A program made the position numbers and the translations under genes. Positions 1-5,433 of a stretch of DNA of 6,742 bases are shown here, in pieces. Each line of letters opens with the position of its first letter. Position 1 is the stretch's first letter. The DNA is taken from the NCBI GenBank assembly GCA_003510765.1, contig DOKV01000124.1, forward strand, positions 1 through 6,742, in the 5' to 3' direction. Source of the stretch: Clostridiaceae bacterium (GTDB taxonomy: Bacteria; Bacillota; Clostridia; Clostridiales; Clostridiaceae). The notes below the pieces were generated by a model that was not told the DNA's origin, made no database searches, and worked only from the letters and a program-made list of their open reading frames with translations.

Positions 1-38
1 GTTTTTCGGATATCCTTGTGAATTGCTGGTTTCGGCAT
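1..38 (-). CDS. N-terminal fragment of an unidentified protein, cut by the window edge
   Basis: Reading leftwards from the ATG at 38-36, the first 12 codons are MPKPAIHKDIRK, after which the window ends. The start is supported by a strong Shine-Dalgarno, AAAGGAGG (complement of 45-52), with a 6-base spacer. Twelve residues are too few to assign a family, and I do not recognise them. The gene runs in the same direction as the small membrane protein upstream, but terminator-like hairpins lie between them, so it is probably a separate transcription unit. Its ribosome binding site lies in a hairpin (separate entry). Confidence 0.65.
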   Translation of the reverse strand, partial: MPKPAIHKDIRK

Positions 39-47
39 AATAGCCCT

Positions 48-71
48 CCTTTGAATCTCTATATTCAAAGG
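48..71 (-). promoter_or_regulatory. Hairpin that can cover the Shine-Dalgarno of the leftmost gene
   Basis: The arms CCTTTGAAT (48-56) and ATTCAAAGG (63-71) are a perfect 9-bp inverted repeat with a 6-base loop. In minus-strand RNA the 3' arm contains the AAAGG of the Shine-Dalgarno (45-52), so folding would hide most of the ribosome binding site 6 bases before the start codon. That is the usual geometry of a translational switch or RNA thermometer, but there is no direct evidence of control here. Confidence 0.45.
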
Positions 72-123
72 GCTTCGCCGCATTTTTGCTGATGAATGTC
101 AAGCTTTTCTTGAAAAATCTGCA

Positions 124-161
124 AAGAAAATCAGCGCATGTTTCCATACGCTGATTTTCTT
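124..161 (-). other. Long hairpin with GAAA tetraloop in the intergenic region
   Basis: AAGAAAATCAGCG (124-136) and its reverse complement (149-161) form a perfect 13-bp stem. In minus-strand RNA the stem extends by UAUG/CAUG (one G-U pair) to 17 bp, closing on a GAAA (GNRA-type) loop. On the plus strand the same position is a C-A mismatch, so the structure is better formed in minus-strand RNA. The 3' arm ends in UUUUCUU, but no clean U tract follows. It could be a weak terminator, an mRNA stabiliser or a leader structure of the leftmost gene. Confidence 0.5.
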
Positions 162-165
162 AAGG

Positions 166-203
166 AAAAAATATCCCCAAGGAGGACTCCTATTGAGGGG
201 ATA
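166..203 (-). terminator. Terminator-like hairpin with U6 tract
   Basis: TATCCCC (172-178) pairs with GGGGATA (197-203). Inside the loop a second small dyad, AGGAG-N2-CTCCT (180-191), can form. On the minus strand the structure is followed at once by TTTTTT (complement of 166-171), as in a Rho-independent terminator. The large 18-base loop makes it weaker than the hairpin at 252-288. It could be a backup terminator or an attenuator in the leader of the leftmost gene. Confidence 0.45.
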
Positions 204-234
204 CCTGTGGAAAGAAATCAAAAGCCTGTGGAAA
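204..234. repeat. Direct repeat CCTGTGGAAA, two copies 21 bp apart
   Basis: CCTGTGGAAA occurs at 204-213 and again at 225-234, on the same face of the helix two turns apart. Read on the minus strand they give CTTTCCACA and TTTTCCACA, which resemble the DnaA box TTATCCACA (7 and 8 of 9 matches). No origin genes are visible, so a DnaA role is speculative. Confidence 0.4.
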
Positions 235-243
235 AGCAAAGGC

Positions 244-288
244 AAAAAAGAAAGAGCCCATCCTTTGATCAACAAAGGATGGGCTCTT
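244..288 (-). terminator. Strong Rho-independent terminator after the small membrane protein gene
   Basis: A perfect 16-bp stem, 252-267 pairing with 273-288, closes on a 5-base loop (268-272). On the minus strand it is followed by TCTTTTTTGCC, a classical U tract. It starts about 20 bases beyond the stop codon of the gene at 309-527. There is no T run on the plus-strand side, so it acts in the minus direction. Confidence 0.88.
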
Positions 289-308
289 ATGAAGTCCTTA
301 AAGAAAGG

Positions 309-527
309 CTAGATCCACAGGGCCAAAAGAAGAGTGATGGTGGAAATCACTAAGGTTCCTTTGCCAAGGGTTACATACTGATGGATTTTTTGAAATTCCA
401 TGAGGTTGCGCTCTTTTTTAGGGACCCGCTTCATAGTGAAGTAGGTATAAAAGCTCAGGACACAAATCCCCATGGACACAGCAGCGGTGACAAATAGGAA
501 AGCCCGTATAATTTCTATAAGTTCCAT
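309..527 (-). CDS. Small two-helix membrane protein of unknown function, 72 aa
   Basis: The product has two hydrophobic segments, about residues 7-30 and 55-72, joined by a basic loop containing KRVPKKER. By the positive-inside rule the loop should be cytoplasmic and both ends outside. There is no signal-peptidase site and no motif I recognise. The ATG at 527 is preceded by AAAAGAGGT (complement of 533-541) at a short spacing. An extended -10 promoter lies about 70 bases upstream and a strong terminator about 20 bases downstream, so it looks like a complete single-gene unit, which argues that it is real despite its size. The last residues (LLLALWI) reach the end of the second helix with no tail. 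Function unknown. Confidence 0.75.
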   Translation of the reverse strand: MELIEIIRAFLFVTAAVSMGICVLSFYTYFTMKRVPKKERNLMEFQKIHQYVTLGKGTLVISTITLLLALWI

Positions 528-549
528 GAAATACCTCTTTTTCTATGGC

Positions 550-572
550 ACAAAGGATGAGAAATCCTTTGT
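550..572 (-). other. Leader hairpin just upstream of the small membrane protein gene
   Basis: ACAAAGGAT (550-558) and ATCCTTTGT (564-572) form a perfect 9-bp stem with a 5-base loop. It ends 9 bases before the Shine-Dalgarno of the 72-aa gene, inside the roughly 60-base leader predicted from the promoter at 596-604. The arm core CAAAGGAT/ATCCTTTG is the same as the inner part of that gene's terminator stem. No U tract follows, so it is not a normal terminator. Confidence 0.45.
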
Positions 573-595
573 CCACAAATTATTTTACAGTAGTT

Positions 596-604
596 AGTAT
601 ACCA
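596..604 (-). promoter_or_regulatory. Extended -10 promoter (TGGTATACT) for the small membrane protein gene
   Basis: On the minus strand TGG-TATACT is a TGn-extended -10 box with 5 of 6 consensus bases. No good -35 is visible at 16-18 bp, which is typical of extended -10 promoters. The predicted start near 589 gives a leader of about 60 bases carrying the hairpin at 550-572. Confidence 0.5.
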
Positions 605-608
605 TAAG

Positions 609-632
609 AACCCTTAAGAAGACTTTAAGGTT
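609..632 (-). terminator. Weak inverted repeat after the hydrolase gene, possible terminator
   Basis: AACCCTTAA (609-617) can pair with TTAAGGTT (625-632) with one bulged base, 7 bases after the hydrolase stop codon. The stem is short and no U run follows on the minus strand, so termination here would be weak and read-through into the small membrane protein gene is possible. Confidence 0.25.
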
Positions 633-638
633 TTCGCA

Positions 639-1679
639 TTAGGAAAGAAAAGCCAAATAGCTGGCAAGAAACTTTTCAGGTTCTTCAATTTGAGGGCTAT
701 GACCAGAGTGCTCAAAGACCACCTCTTCAAAGCGCCCTCCCTGTGCTTCATAGGTGCTTAAGATGTCTCTTGTTTGAGCAACCATGGGTTGTGGGGGATA
801 AACCTCAAGGCCTGGCCAACCTGGAAGGATCCCTAGCTGTCCTAAGTACCCTACGTCAGCAAAGGACTGATCGGAGACGATTTGGTCTTTCGCCCCCCTA
901 AACCAAATGATGGGAGGCTTCACAGAAAGATCTTTGATCTTTGTTAAGTTCACGTATTTTGGGCTCATGGTATTGCCAATACCCGTTTTTCCAGGTCCTA
1001 AGAAGGGCCACTCTGTGACGGGCTCTGATGCCCCTGGATAGAAGTCATCACCAAGACTCATTTGGAACATGGCCTCCACAAAGAGGTCTTTGTAGGTGTC
1101 CTCTAAGGTGAAGTCTGGGGCAAAAAGACCTTTCAAGACGTTGGGCGCAGAGGCTGCATCGCTAAGGTCTGTATTTTTTGTTCGAAGATTTTCCACAAAG
1201 CTTCGATTCACAAGGCCTCCGCCAGTGCCTGCATAGATCGTGCTAGACAAGGTCCCTTGGACATCCTTGGTGCCAGAGAAGCCGTAGGGGGAGAGGGGAT
1301 TGATGAGTCCTAGGGAAGCCACCTCTTCTTTGTAATCTAGGGTGTACTGCATGGCTACACCACCCCCCATGGACCAACCCATGAGGTGGGGCTTCTCTAT
1401 AGAGAGGGCCTCTACAAAGCTTCGAAGATCCTCGGACCACTCCTTCATGCCCTTTGTGGCATCGATGGGTTTTTTCTCTGTGAGGCCATAGCCACGTAGA
1501 TCCGGTGCATAGATGTGGAAATGCTCTTGAAGCTTTTCCATGGTGGGGAGATAAAAGAGACTAGAAGAGGTGTTGCCATGGATCAATAGCAGCACGGGTT
1601 TGTCCTTACGCCCGGCCTCTAGATAGGCTATGTTCAGCCTGGATGTTTCAATGGTTTTTTTCTCAAAATCTGTAAACAT
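639..1679 (-). CDS. Alpha/beta hydrolase, 346 aa
   Basis: This is an alpha/beta-hydrolase fold enzyme, probably cytoplasmic (no signal peptide). The oxyanion-hole motif LIHGN is at residues 32-36 and the nucleophile elbow GWSMGG at 101-106, giving Ser103. The likely acid is Asp265 (RGAKDQIV) and the base His327 (HSGHSPQIEEPEKF), so the triad is complete. It is longer than typical family members of about 270 aa. There is a large cap between residues 130 and 250, and about 60 residues between acid and base, including a Pro/Gly-rich stretch LPGWPGLEVYPPQP. The ATG at 1679 follows AAAGGA (1689-1694). It has its own promoter, and the upstream etfA terminator separates it from the acyl-CoA operon, so a metabolic link is unproven. 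Esterase, thioesterase or lactonase activity are all possible; the substrate cannot be read from the sequence. Confidence 0.9.
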   Translation of the reverse strand: MFTDFEKKTIETSRLNIAYLEAGRKDKPVLLLIHGNTSSSLFYLPTMEKLQEHFHIYAPDLRGYGLTEKKPIDATKGMKEWSEDLRSFVEALSIEKPHLMGWSMGGGVAMQYTLDYKEEVASLGLINPLSPYGFSGTKDVQGTLSSTIYAGTGGGLVNRSFVENLRTKNTDLSDAASAPNVLKGLFAPDFTLEDTYKDLFVEAMFQMSLGDDFYPGASEPVTEWPFLGPGKTGIGNTMSPKYVNLTKIKDLSVKPPIIWFRGAKDQIVSDQSFADVGYLGQLGILPGWPGLEVYPPQPMVAQTRDILSTYEAQGGRFEEVVFEHSGHSPQIEEPEKFLASYLAFLS

Positions 1680-1714
1680 AATGGTTCATCCTTTCTTCTG
1701 CATTGTTATGGGTT

Positions 1715-1744
1715 ATTGTACGTCATGGAGCCTAGGGTTGTAAA
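1715..1744 (-). promoter_or_regulatory. Sigma-A-type promoter of the hydrolase gene
   Basis: The minus strand reads TTTACA (complement of 1739-1744), an 18-bp spacer, then TACAAT (1715-1720). Both boxes match 5 of 6 consensus bases. The predicted start near 1708 gives a leader of about 29 bases with the Shine-Dalgarno correctly placed before the ATG at 1679. Confidence 0.6.
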
Positions 1745-1800
1745 CCATTTCCCGGCGTGTTGGAGAAGAGTTTACGGAAGCTTTACCATTAGAGGCCCTG

Positions 1801-1836
1801 ATAAGAAAAGAGAAAAGCCTAAGAAGGCCTTTCTCT
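1801..1836 (-). terminator. Rho-independent terminator overlapping the end of etfA
   Basis: In minus-strand RNA the stem AGAGAAAGGCCU / AGGCUUUUCUCU is 12 bp with a single G-U pair and a 4-base loop, followed by UUUUCUUAU. On the plus strand the G-U pair becomes an A-C mismatch, so the structure is specific to minus transcription. The 5' arm is made of the last codons of etfA, and the stop codon TAG (1819-1821) lies across the loop and the start of the 3' arm. It closes the phaJ-bcd-etfBA operon. Confidence 0.85.
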
Positions 1837-2844
1837 GTAGTTTCTAATTTCTTCCGTGAGTAGTGGAAGGATTTCCAAGGCATCGCCCACAAGACCGATG
1901 TTGGCACTTTGGAAAATGGGTGCGTTGGGGTCTTTGTTGATGGCGATGATGTAGTCCGATTTTTCCATGCCGGCCAAATGCTGCACAGCACCAGAGATGC
2001 CACAGGCGATGTAGACTTTGGGTTTTACGGTTTTTCCCGTTTGTCCCACTTGATAGGCTTTATCGATGCGGCCTTCATCCACGGCAGCTCTTGAGCCTGC
2101 CACTTCTGCCCCAAGCATTTCCGCACAGGTTCTTAAGACATGAAAGCCATTGCCTACGCCTCGTCCACCAGAAATGATGATCTCAGCTTTGGCGATGTCC
2201 ACAGCCATATGATCTTTCTCAAGCACTTCTAGGATGTGTACCTCATGGGGGATATGGTCCAAGGAGACGGCTTTTTCCGTAATGGTGCAGCGATGCTCTT
2301 CTTGCTTTGGCCATTTATCCATGACCCCTGGTCGGATGGTGGTCATCTGAGGACGTTTGTCTTCATTGATGATGGTCCCAAAAAGGTTTCCCCCAAAGGC
2401 AGGTCTTGTGACCAGTAGAAGAGAACTGTCTTCATGATCTGGGTCAAAGGCAAGCTTTGTGGCATCGGCGGTGAGGCCTGTATCACATCGAGCGGCTAGT
2501 CTTGGTGCCAGGTCTCGTCCAAGGACAGTGGCTGGGATCAAGAAGATGTCTGGTTTTCTTTCCACAATGGCTTCATAGAGTACTTGGGTGTGTCTTTCGG
2601 TGCTGAAGGTGTTGAGGGCTTCATTTTTCAGATAAAGGATTTCATCCGCTCCTCTTTGACCCAGCTCATGGAGCATGGCCTGGCTGGCTGTGCCAAGGAT
2701 CACCGCCACCACTTGGTATTGAAGTCCGGGGCGGTCTTCCTTGAGCCTTTTGGCTTCTCCTAAAAGTTCTATACTGGCATCATGGAGGATGCCTTGTTCA
2801 TGTTCGATGAGGACATAGAGGTCTTTGTAGTCATGTATATTCAT
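1819..2844 (-). CDS. etfA: Electron transfer flavoprotein alpha subunit, 341 aa
   Basis: This is the large subunit of the cytoplasmic EtfAB heterodimer, which passes electrons between NADH or ferredoxin and acyl-CoA dehydrogenase. The N-terminal half is the ETF alpha/beta domain, with ARCDTGLTADATK at residues 118-130. The C-terminal half is the FAD-binding domain: SGGRGVG (225-231), GSRAAVDEG (250-258), QVGQTGKTVKP (265-275), GISGAVQH (282-289), NKDPNAPIF (303-311) and GLVGDA (317-322). These are the residues that hold the alpha-FAD. Length and domain order are normal. The ATG at 2844 follows TAGGAGGA, in which the first three bases are the etfB stop codon. The gap to etfB is 11 bases, so translation is probably coupled. 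It is the last gene of the operon, and a terminator overlaps its 3' end. There is no ferredoxin-like extension. Confidence 0.97.
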   Translation of the reverse strand: MNIHDYKDLYVLIEHEQGILHDASIELLGEAKRLKEDRPGLQYQVVAVILGTASQAMLHELGQRGADEILYLKNEALNTFSTERHTQVLYEAIVERKPDIFLIPATVLGRDLAPRLAARCDTGLTADATKLAFDPDHEDSSLLLVTRPAFGGNLFGTIINEDKRPQMTTIRPGVMDKWPKQEEHRCTITEKAVSLDHIPHEVHILEVLEKDHMAVDIAKAEIIISGGRGVGNGFHVLRTCAEMLGAEVAGSRAAVDEGRIDKAYQVGQTGKTVKPKVYIACGISGAVQHLAGMEKSDYIIAINKDPNAPIFQSANIGLVGDALEILPLLTEEIRNYRERPS

Positions 2845-2855
2845 AAGGTTTCCTC

Positions 2856-3644
2856 CTACTTGCCGATGTACTGATTGTCGAGGAGTACATCAAGAATCTT
2901 CTTTGCAGCAGCTCTTGGGTCTAGGGTTAAGACATCGGAATTTTTGTGCACTTCTTTGGTGAAGGTTCTTTTCACTTTCGTGGGGGAGCCTTTTAACCCA
3001 ATGTCTTCAGGGAGTAGTTTCAAGTGTTCATTGGTAATGACAGGGATCTCCTTGTCAAAGGCTTTCTGGATTTCTCGCACATGCATATAACGAGGCTTGG
3101 CAATGGATCCTAAGGTGGTGATGAGACAAGGCATCTTGGCTTCAATGATCTCATAGCGGTTTTCCAAAGCTTTTTTCACCTGAATCTTCTCTTTGTTGAT
3201 GGAACGTATTTCCTCCACATAAGTGATCTGGGGCAAAGAAAGTTTTTCAGCCACTTGAGGTCCCACCTGAGCGGTATCTCCATCGATGGCTTGGCGTCCA
3301 GCAATGATCAGGTCATAGTCTAAGGTTGCTAGGTATGCGCCCAAGGTATTGGATGTGGCCCAGGTGTCTGCACCACCGAATTTTCCATCGCTGATGAGGA
3401 CACATTCATCGGCCCCCATGGCATAGAGCTCTCGCAGCATGTTTTCTGCTTGTGGAGGCCCCATGGTGACACAGGTGATTTTAGCTCCTTGGGCATCTTT
3501 GATGCGAAGGGCTGCTTCAAAGCCTGCCAAGTCATCAGGATTGGTGATGGTGGGAACCCCTGCGCGAATGAGGGTGCCTTTTTCTTTGTCCACTTTCATT
3601 TCTGTGGTATCGGGTACTTGCTTTAATAAAACAATGATGTTCAT
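2856..3644 (-). CDS. etfB: Electron transfer flavoprotein beta subunit, bifurcating type, 262 aa
   Basis: This is the small EtfAB subunit. Visible landmarks are KQVPDT (residues 8-13), TMGPPQAE (60-67), GADTWATS (91-98), GRQAIDGDTAQVGPQ (116-130) and AKPRYM (182-187). The AIDGDTAQVGP segment is the form seen in clostridial EtfB proteins, which bind a second FAD for electron bifurcation. Mitochondrial and proteobacterial ETFs bind AMP at this place. The segment from about 178 to 195 corresponds to the recognition loop that docks on acyl-CoA dehydrogenase. The ATG at 3644 follows AAGGAGGA just after the dehydrogenase stop codon (14-base gap), and etfA follows 11 bases downstream. With the adjacent Bcd-type enzyme this suggests NADH-driven enoyl-CoA reduction coupled to ferredoxin reduction; that coupling is inferred from family knowledge. 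Confidence 0.96.
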   Translation of the reverse strand: MNIIVLLKQVPDTTEMKVDKEKGTLIRAGVPTITNPDDLAGFEAALRIKDAQGAKITCVTMGPPQAENMLRELYAMGADECVLISDGKFGGADTWATSNTLGAYLATLDYDLIIAGRQAIDGDTAQVGPQVAEKLSLPQITYVEEIRSINKEKIQVKKALENRYEIIEAKMPCLITTLGSIAKPRYMHVREIQKAFDKEIPVITNEHLKLLPEDIGLKGSPTKVKRTFTKEVHKNSDVLTLDPRAAAKKILDVLLDNQYIGK

Positions 3645-3658
3645 GGTGGTCCTCCTTC

Positions 3659-4798
3659 CTACTTTAACAACGATGCTGCGATGACCATCTTCTGAACTTC
3701 AGAAGTGCCTTCGTAGATCTCGGTGATTTTTGCGTCACGGAACATTCTTTCCAAAGGATATTCTCTGGTGTAGCCGTAGCCGCCCATGAGTTGGAGGGAG
3801 ATTCGGGTACTGTCCATGGATACATCCGAGGCATAGAGCTTGGCCATGGCTGCTTCGGTGGAATAGGGCTTTCCCTGATCCTTGAGTACAGCGGCACGAT
3901 AGGTCAATAGCCTTGCGGCATCTATTTTGGTTTGTAGTTCAGCCATTTGGAATTGTGTATTTTGGAAAGAGGACAGTGGCCGAGAAAACTGCTTGCGCTC
4001 TTTGGTATACTGAATGGCTTCATTGAGGGCACCTTGGGCAATACCAAGAGCTTGGGCTGCGATGCCGATACGTCCACCGTCCAAGGTGGTCATGGCGACT
4101 TTAAAGCCTTTGCCTTCTTGACCTAAAAGATTCTCTTCTGGAAGAATCATATCTTTAAAAATGAGCTCTGTGGTGGAGCTTCCCTTGATGCCTAGTTTAT
4201 GCTCGGTTTTCCCAATGGAAAACCCTGGAGTTTCTTTGTCTACGATAAAGGCGGAAATACCTCGAGTGCCTTTTTCTTTATCCGTCATGGCAAAGATGAT
4301 GAAAGTATCTGCATAGCCTCCATTGGTGATGAAAATTTTTGTGCCGTTGATCCGGTAGGTGTTGCCTTCTTTTACTGCGGTGGTTTGTTGCATAGCAGCA
4401 TCAGTGCCTGCATTGGCTTCTGTAAGTCCAAAAGCGCCGAGTTTTTCACCTTTGGCTAAGGGAATCAAATACTTCTGTTTTTGGGCTTCTGTACCAAAGG
4501 CTAAGAGGGGCGCACAGGCCAGGGATGTATGGGCAGAAAGAATGACCCCAGTGGTCCCACAGTAGTTTGACAGCTCTTCCACCGCCATGATGTAGGTGAG
4601 GTTATCTCCCCCAGATCCACCATAGGCTTCAGGAATGGGAATCCCCATGAGGCCAATACTGGCCATTTTTTCCACCGTTTCCACAGGGAAACGTTCTTCT
4701 TCATCAATTTCTTGTGCCAAGGGTTTCACTTCGTTTAAGGCGAAGTCTTTGAAAAGCTTTTGGGAAAGTGCTTGTTTCTTAGTGAGTCCAAAATTCAT
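3659..4798 (-). CDS. bcd: Short-chain (Bcd/butyryl-CoA type) acyl-CoA dehydrogenase, 379 aa
   Basis: This FAD enzyme interconverts 2-enoyl-CoA and saturated acyl-CoA. The family signature GLTEANAGTD is at residues 124-133, and the second signature, from QLMGGYGY (336-343) through RMFRDAKITEIYEGTSE (351-367), is intact. The catalytic base is Glu363 in IYEGTSE, the position used by butyryl-CoA dehydrogenases; isovaleryl- and long-chain enzymes carry it elsewhere. The blocks GTTGVILSAHTSL (81-93), KIFITNGG (154-161), LDGGRIGIAAQALGIA (239-254) and KERKQF (266-271) match clostridial Bcd as I remember it, and the 379-aa length is the same. The ATG at 4798 follows GGAGGAAATC; the phaJ stop is 12 bases upstream and etfB begins 14 bases downstream. 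Exact chain length cannot be proved, but the C4-type partner hydratase favours crotonyl-CoA. Confidence 0.95.
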   Translation of the reverse strand: MNFGLTKKQALSQKLFKDFALNEVKPLAQEIDEEERFPVETVEKMASIGLMGIPIPEAYGGSGGDNLTYIMAVEELSNYCGTTGVILSAHTSLACAPLLAFGTEAQKQKYLIPLAKGEKLGAFGLTEANAGTDAAMQQTTAVKEGNTYRINGTKIFITNGGYADTFIIFAMTDKEKGTRGISAFIVDKETPGFSIGKTEHKLGIKGSSTTELIFKDMILPEENLLGQEGKGFKVAMTTLDGGRIGIAAQALGIAQGALNEAIQYTKERKQFSRPLSSFQNTQFQMAELQTKIDAARLLTYRAAVLKDQGKPYSTEAAMAKLYASDVSMDSTRISLQLMGGYGYTREYPLERMFRDAKITEIYEGTSEVQKMVIAASLLK

Positions 4799-4810
4799 GA
4801 TTTCCTCCTT

Positions 4811-5227
4811 CTATTTAGGTGGCATGACTGTAGCCAGTCCTTTGACCACGATATCGCCGTGTTGGTTGTAGGCAATGGTTTCTAATTTGACCATGTTCTT
4901 CTCAAGAAGAACTTCTGTCACGGTGACCACCGCTTTGATGGTGTCTTGAAAACGAACAGGTTTTGTGAACTTTAGTTCCTGACCCAAGTAGATGGTGCCA
5001 GGACCTGGAAGCTGGGTACCAAGGACCGTGGAAAAATAGGACGCGGTGAGCATTCCATGGACGATCCGGCCTTTAAACATGGTGTCTTTGGCATAGGTTT
5101 CATTGAAATGTGCAGGGTTTAAGTCTCCGGAAATACCACCGAATAAAACCACATCTGTTTCCGTAACGGTTCTTTCGTAGCTGGCACTTTGGCCTACTTC
5201 TAGGTGTACAATTGTTTTACCTTTCAT
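4811..5227 (-). CDS. phaJ: (R)-specific enoyl-CoA hydratase, PhaJ/MaoC hot-dog family, 138 aa
   Basis: This enzyme interconverts (R)-3-hydroxyacyl-CoA and trans-2-enoyl-CoA. The hydratase-2 motif is FGGISGDLNPAHFN (residues 29-42), with the Asp35/His40 dyad, followed by RIVHGMLTASYFS (54-66) and LPGPGTIYLGQ (73-83). These align closely with Aeromonas PhaJ (134 aa, short-chain specific) as I remember it. A start 7 codons upstream (ATG at 5248) is open, but it has no ribosome binding site. GGGAGGT (complement of 5232-5238) sits 4 bases before the ATG at 5227, so I use that start. It is the first gene of the operon with bcd, etfB and etfA. Unlike Crt (crotonase fold, (S)-specific), this hydratase fixes the (R) stereochemistry, which fits the divergent FabG/PhaB-type reductase. 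Confidence 0.92.
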   Translation of the reverse strand: MKGKTIVHLEVGQSASYERTVTETDVVLFGGISGDLNPAHFNETYAKDTMFKGRIVHGMLTASYFSTVLGTQLPGPGTIYLGQELKFTKPVRFQDTIKAVVTVTEVLLEKNMVKLETIAYNQHGDIVVKGLATVMPPK

Positions 5228-5280
5228 CTTTACCTCCCATAATGTCATAACTGTCTCTTATATCGGTTCTGAAAATGTTT

Positions 5281-5302
5281 AACATGATGAAACTTTCATG
5301 TT
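5281..5302. promoter_or_regulatory. Putative operator AACATGAT-N6-TTCATGTT in the phaJ promoter
   Basis: The left arm AACATGAT (5281-5288) and right arm TTCATGTT (5295-5302) match at 7 of 8 positions as an inverted repeat. It begins 7 bases downstream of the phaJ -10 box, at the expected transcription start, which suits a repressor. Overlapping half-site-like elements lie on both sides (ATGTT at 5275-5279, TTCATC at 5301-5306). An alternative inner dyad, ATGAAA-C-TTTCAT (5287-5299), shares the same bases. Its twin is at 5899-5922. Confidence 0.55.
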
Positions 5303-5309
5303 CATCTCT

Positions 5310-5337
5310 AGTATAAACCTTGTGAAGAAAAAAACAA
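5310..5337 (-). promoter_or_regulatory. Main promoter of the phaJ-bcd-etfBA operon
   Basis: The minus strand reads TTGTTT (complement of 5332-5337), a 16-bp spacer, then TATACT (5310-5315). The -10 box is good and the -35 box is poor (3 of 6). The predicted start near 5303 gives a leader of about 75 bases before the ATG at 5227. A Rex-like site covers the -35 box and most of the spacer, and the dyad at 5281-5302 covers the start region. Confidence 0.55.
5320..5337. promoter_or_regulatory. Rex-like site 1, overlapping the phaJ -35 box and spacer
   Basis: TTGTGAA-GAAA-AAAACAA has a perfect left half of the Rex operator TTGTGAA-N4-TTCACAA but only ACAA in the right half (11 of 14 positions). 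The 11-mer TTGTGAAGAAA recurs exactly at site 2. Alone it is weak; the pair is more convincing. Confidence 0.4.
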
Positions 5338-5354
5338 TACCTTTTGCTAAAATT

Positions 5355-5372
5355 TTGTGAAGAAATTAACAG
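5355..5372. promoter_or_regulatory. Rex-like site 2, upstream of the phaJ promoter
   Basis: TTGTGAA-GAAA-TTAACAG matches 12 of 14 defined positions of both the Bacillus-type Rex operator (TTGTGAA-N4-TTCACAA) and the clostridial form (TTGTTAA-N4-TTAACAA). Rex is the NADH/NAD-sensing repressor that commonly controls bcd-etfBA operons in Clostridia. The site is 35 bp from site 1, upstream of the -35 box. Confidence 0.55.
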
Positions 5373-5433
5373 CGCGGAATGCTAGACTCAGACATAGGAT
5401 CACAGCTCTTTCCCTTGGTGCTTTCCCACTTTC

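Noticed and set aside
68..97. A TTGACA box on the minus strand (complement of 97-102) as promoter of the leftmost gene
   Set aside because: No acceptable -10 hexamer lies 16-18 bases downstream; the base sequence there is GC-rich (GGCGAA).
138..353. A 71-codon plus-strand open frame
   Set aside because: It runs through the strong minus-strand terminator and the 3' end of the small membrane protein gene, has no ribosome binding site, and its Lys/Arg/Gln-rich translation has no recognisable domain.
1713..2003. A 96-codon minus-strand frame overlapping the end of etfA
   Set aside because: It is the wrong reading frame of etfA, continues through the operon terminator, and has no ribosome binding site of its own.
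5228..5248. Upstream start adding MTLWEVK to PhaJ
   Set aside because: The ATG at 5248 has no ribosome binding site, while GGGAGGT is placed correctly for the ATG at 5227; the shorter protein also fits the family length.
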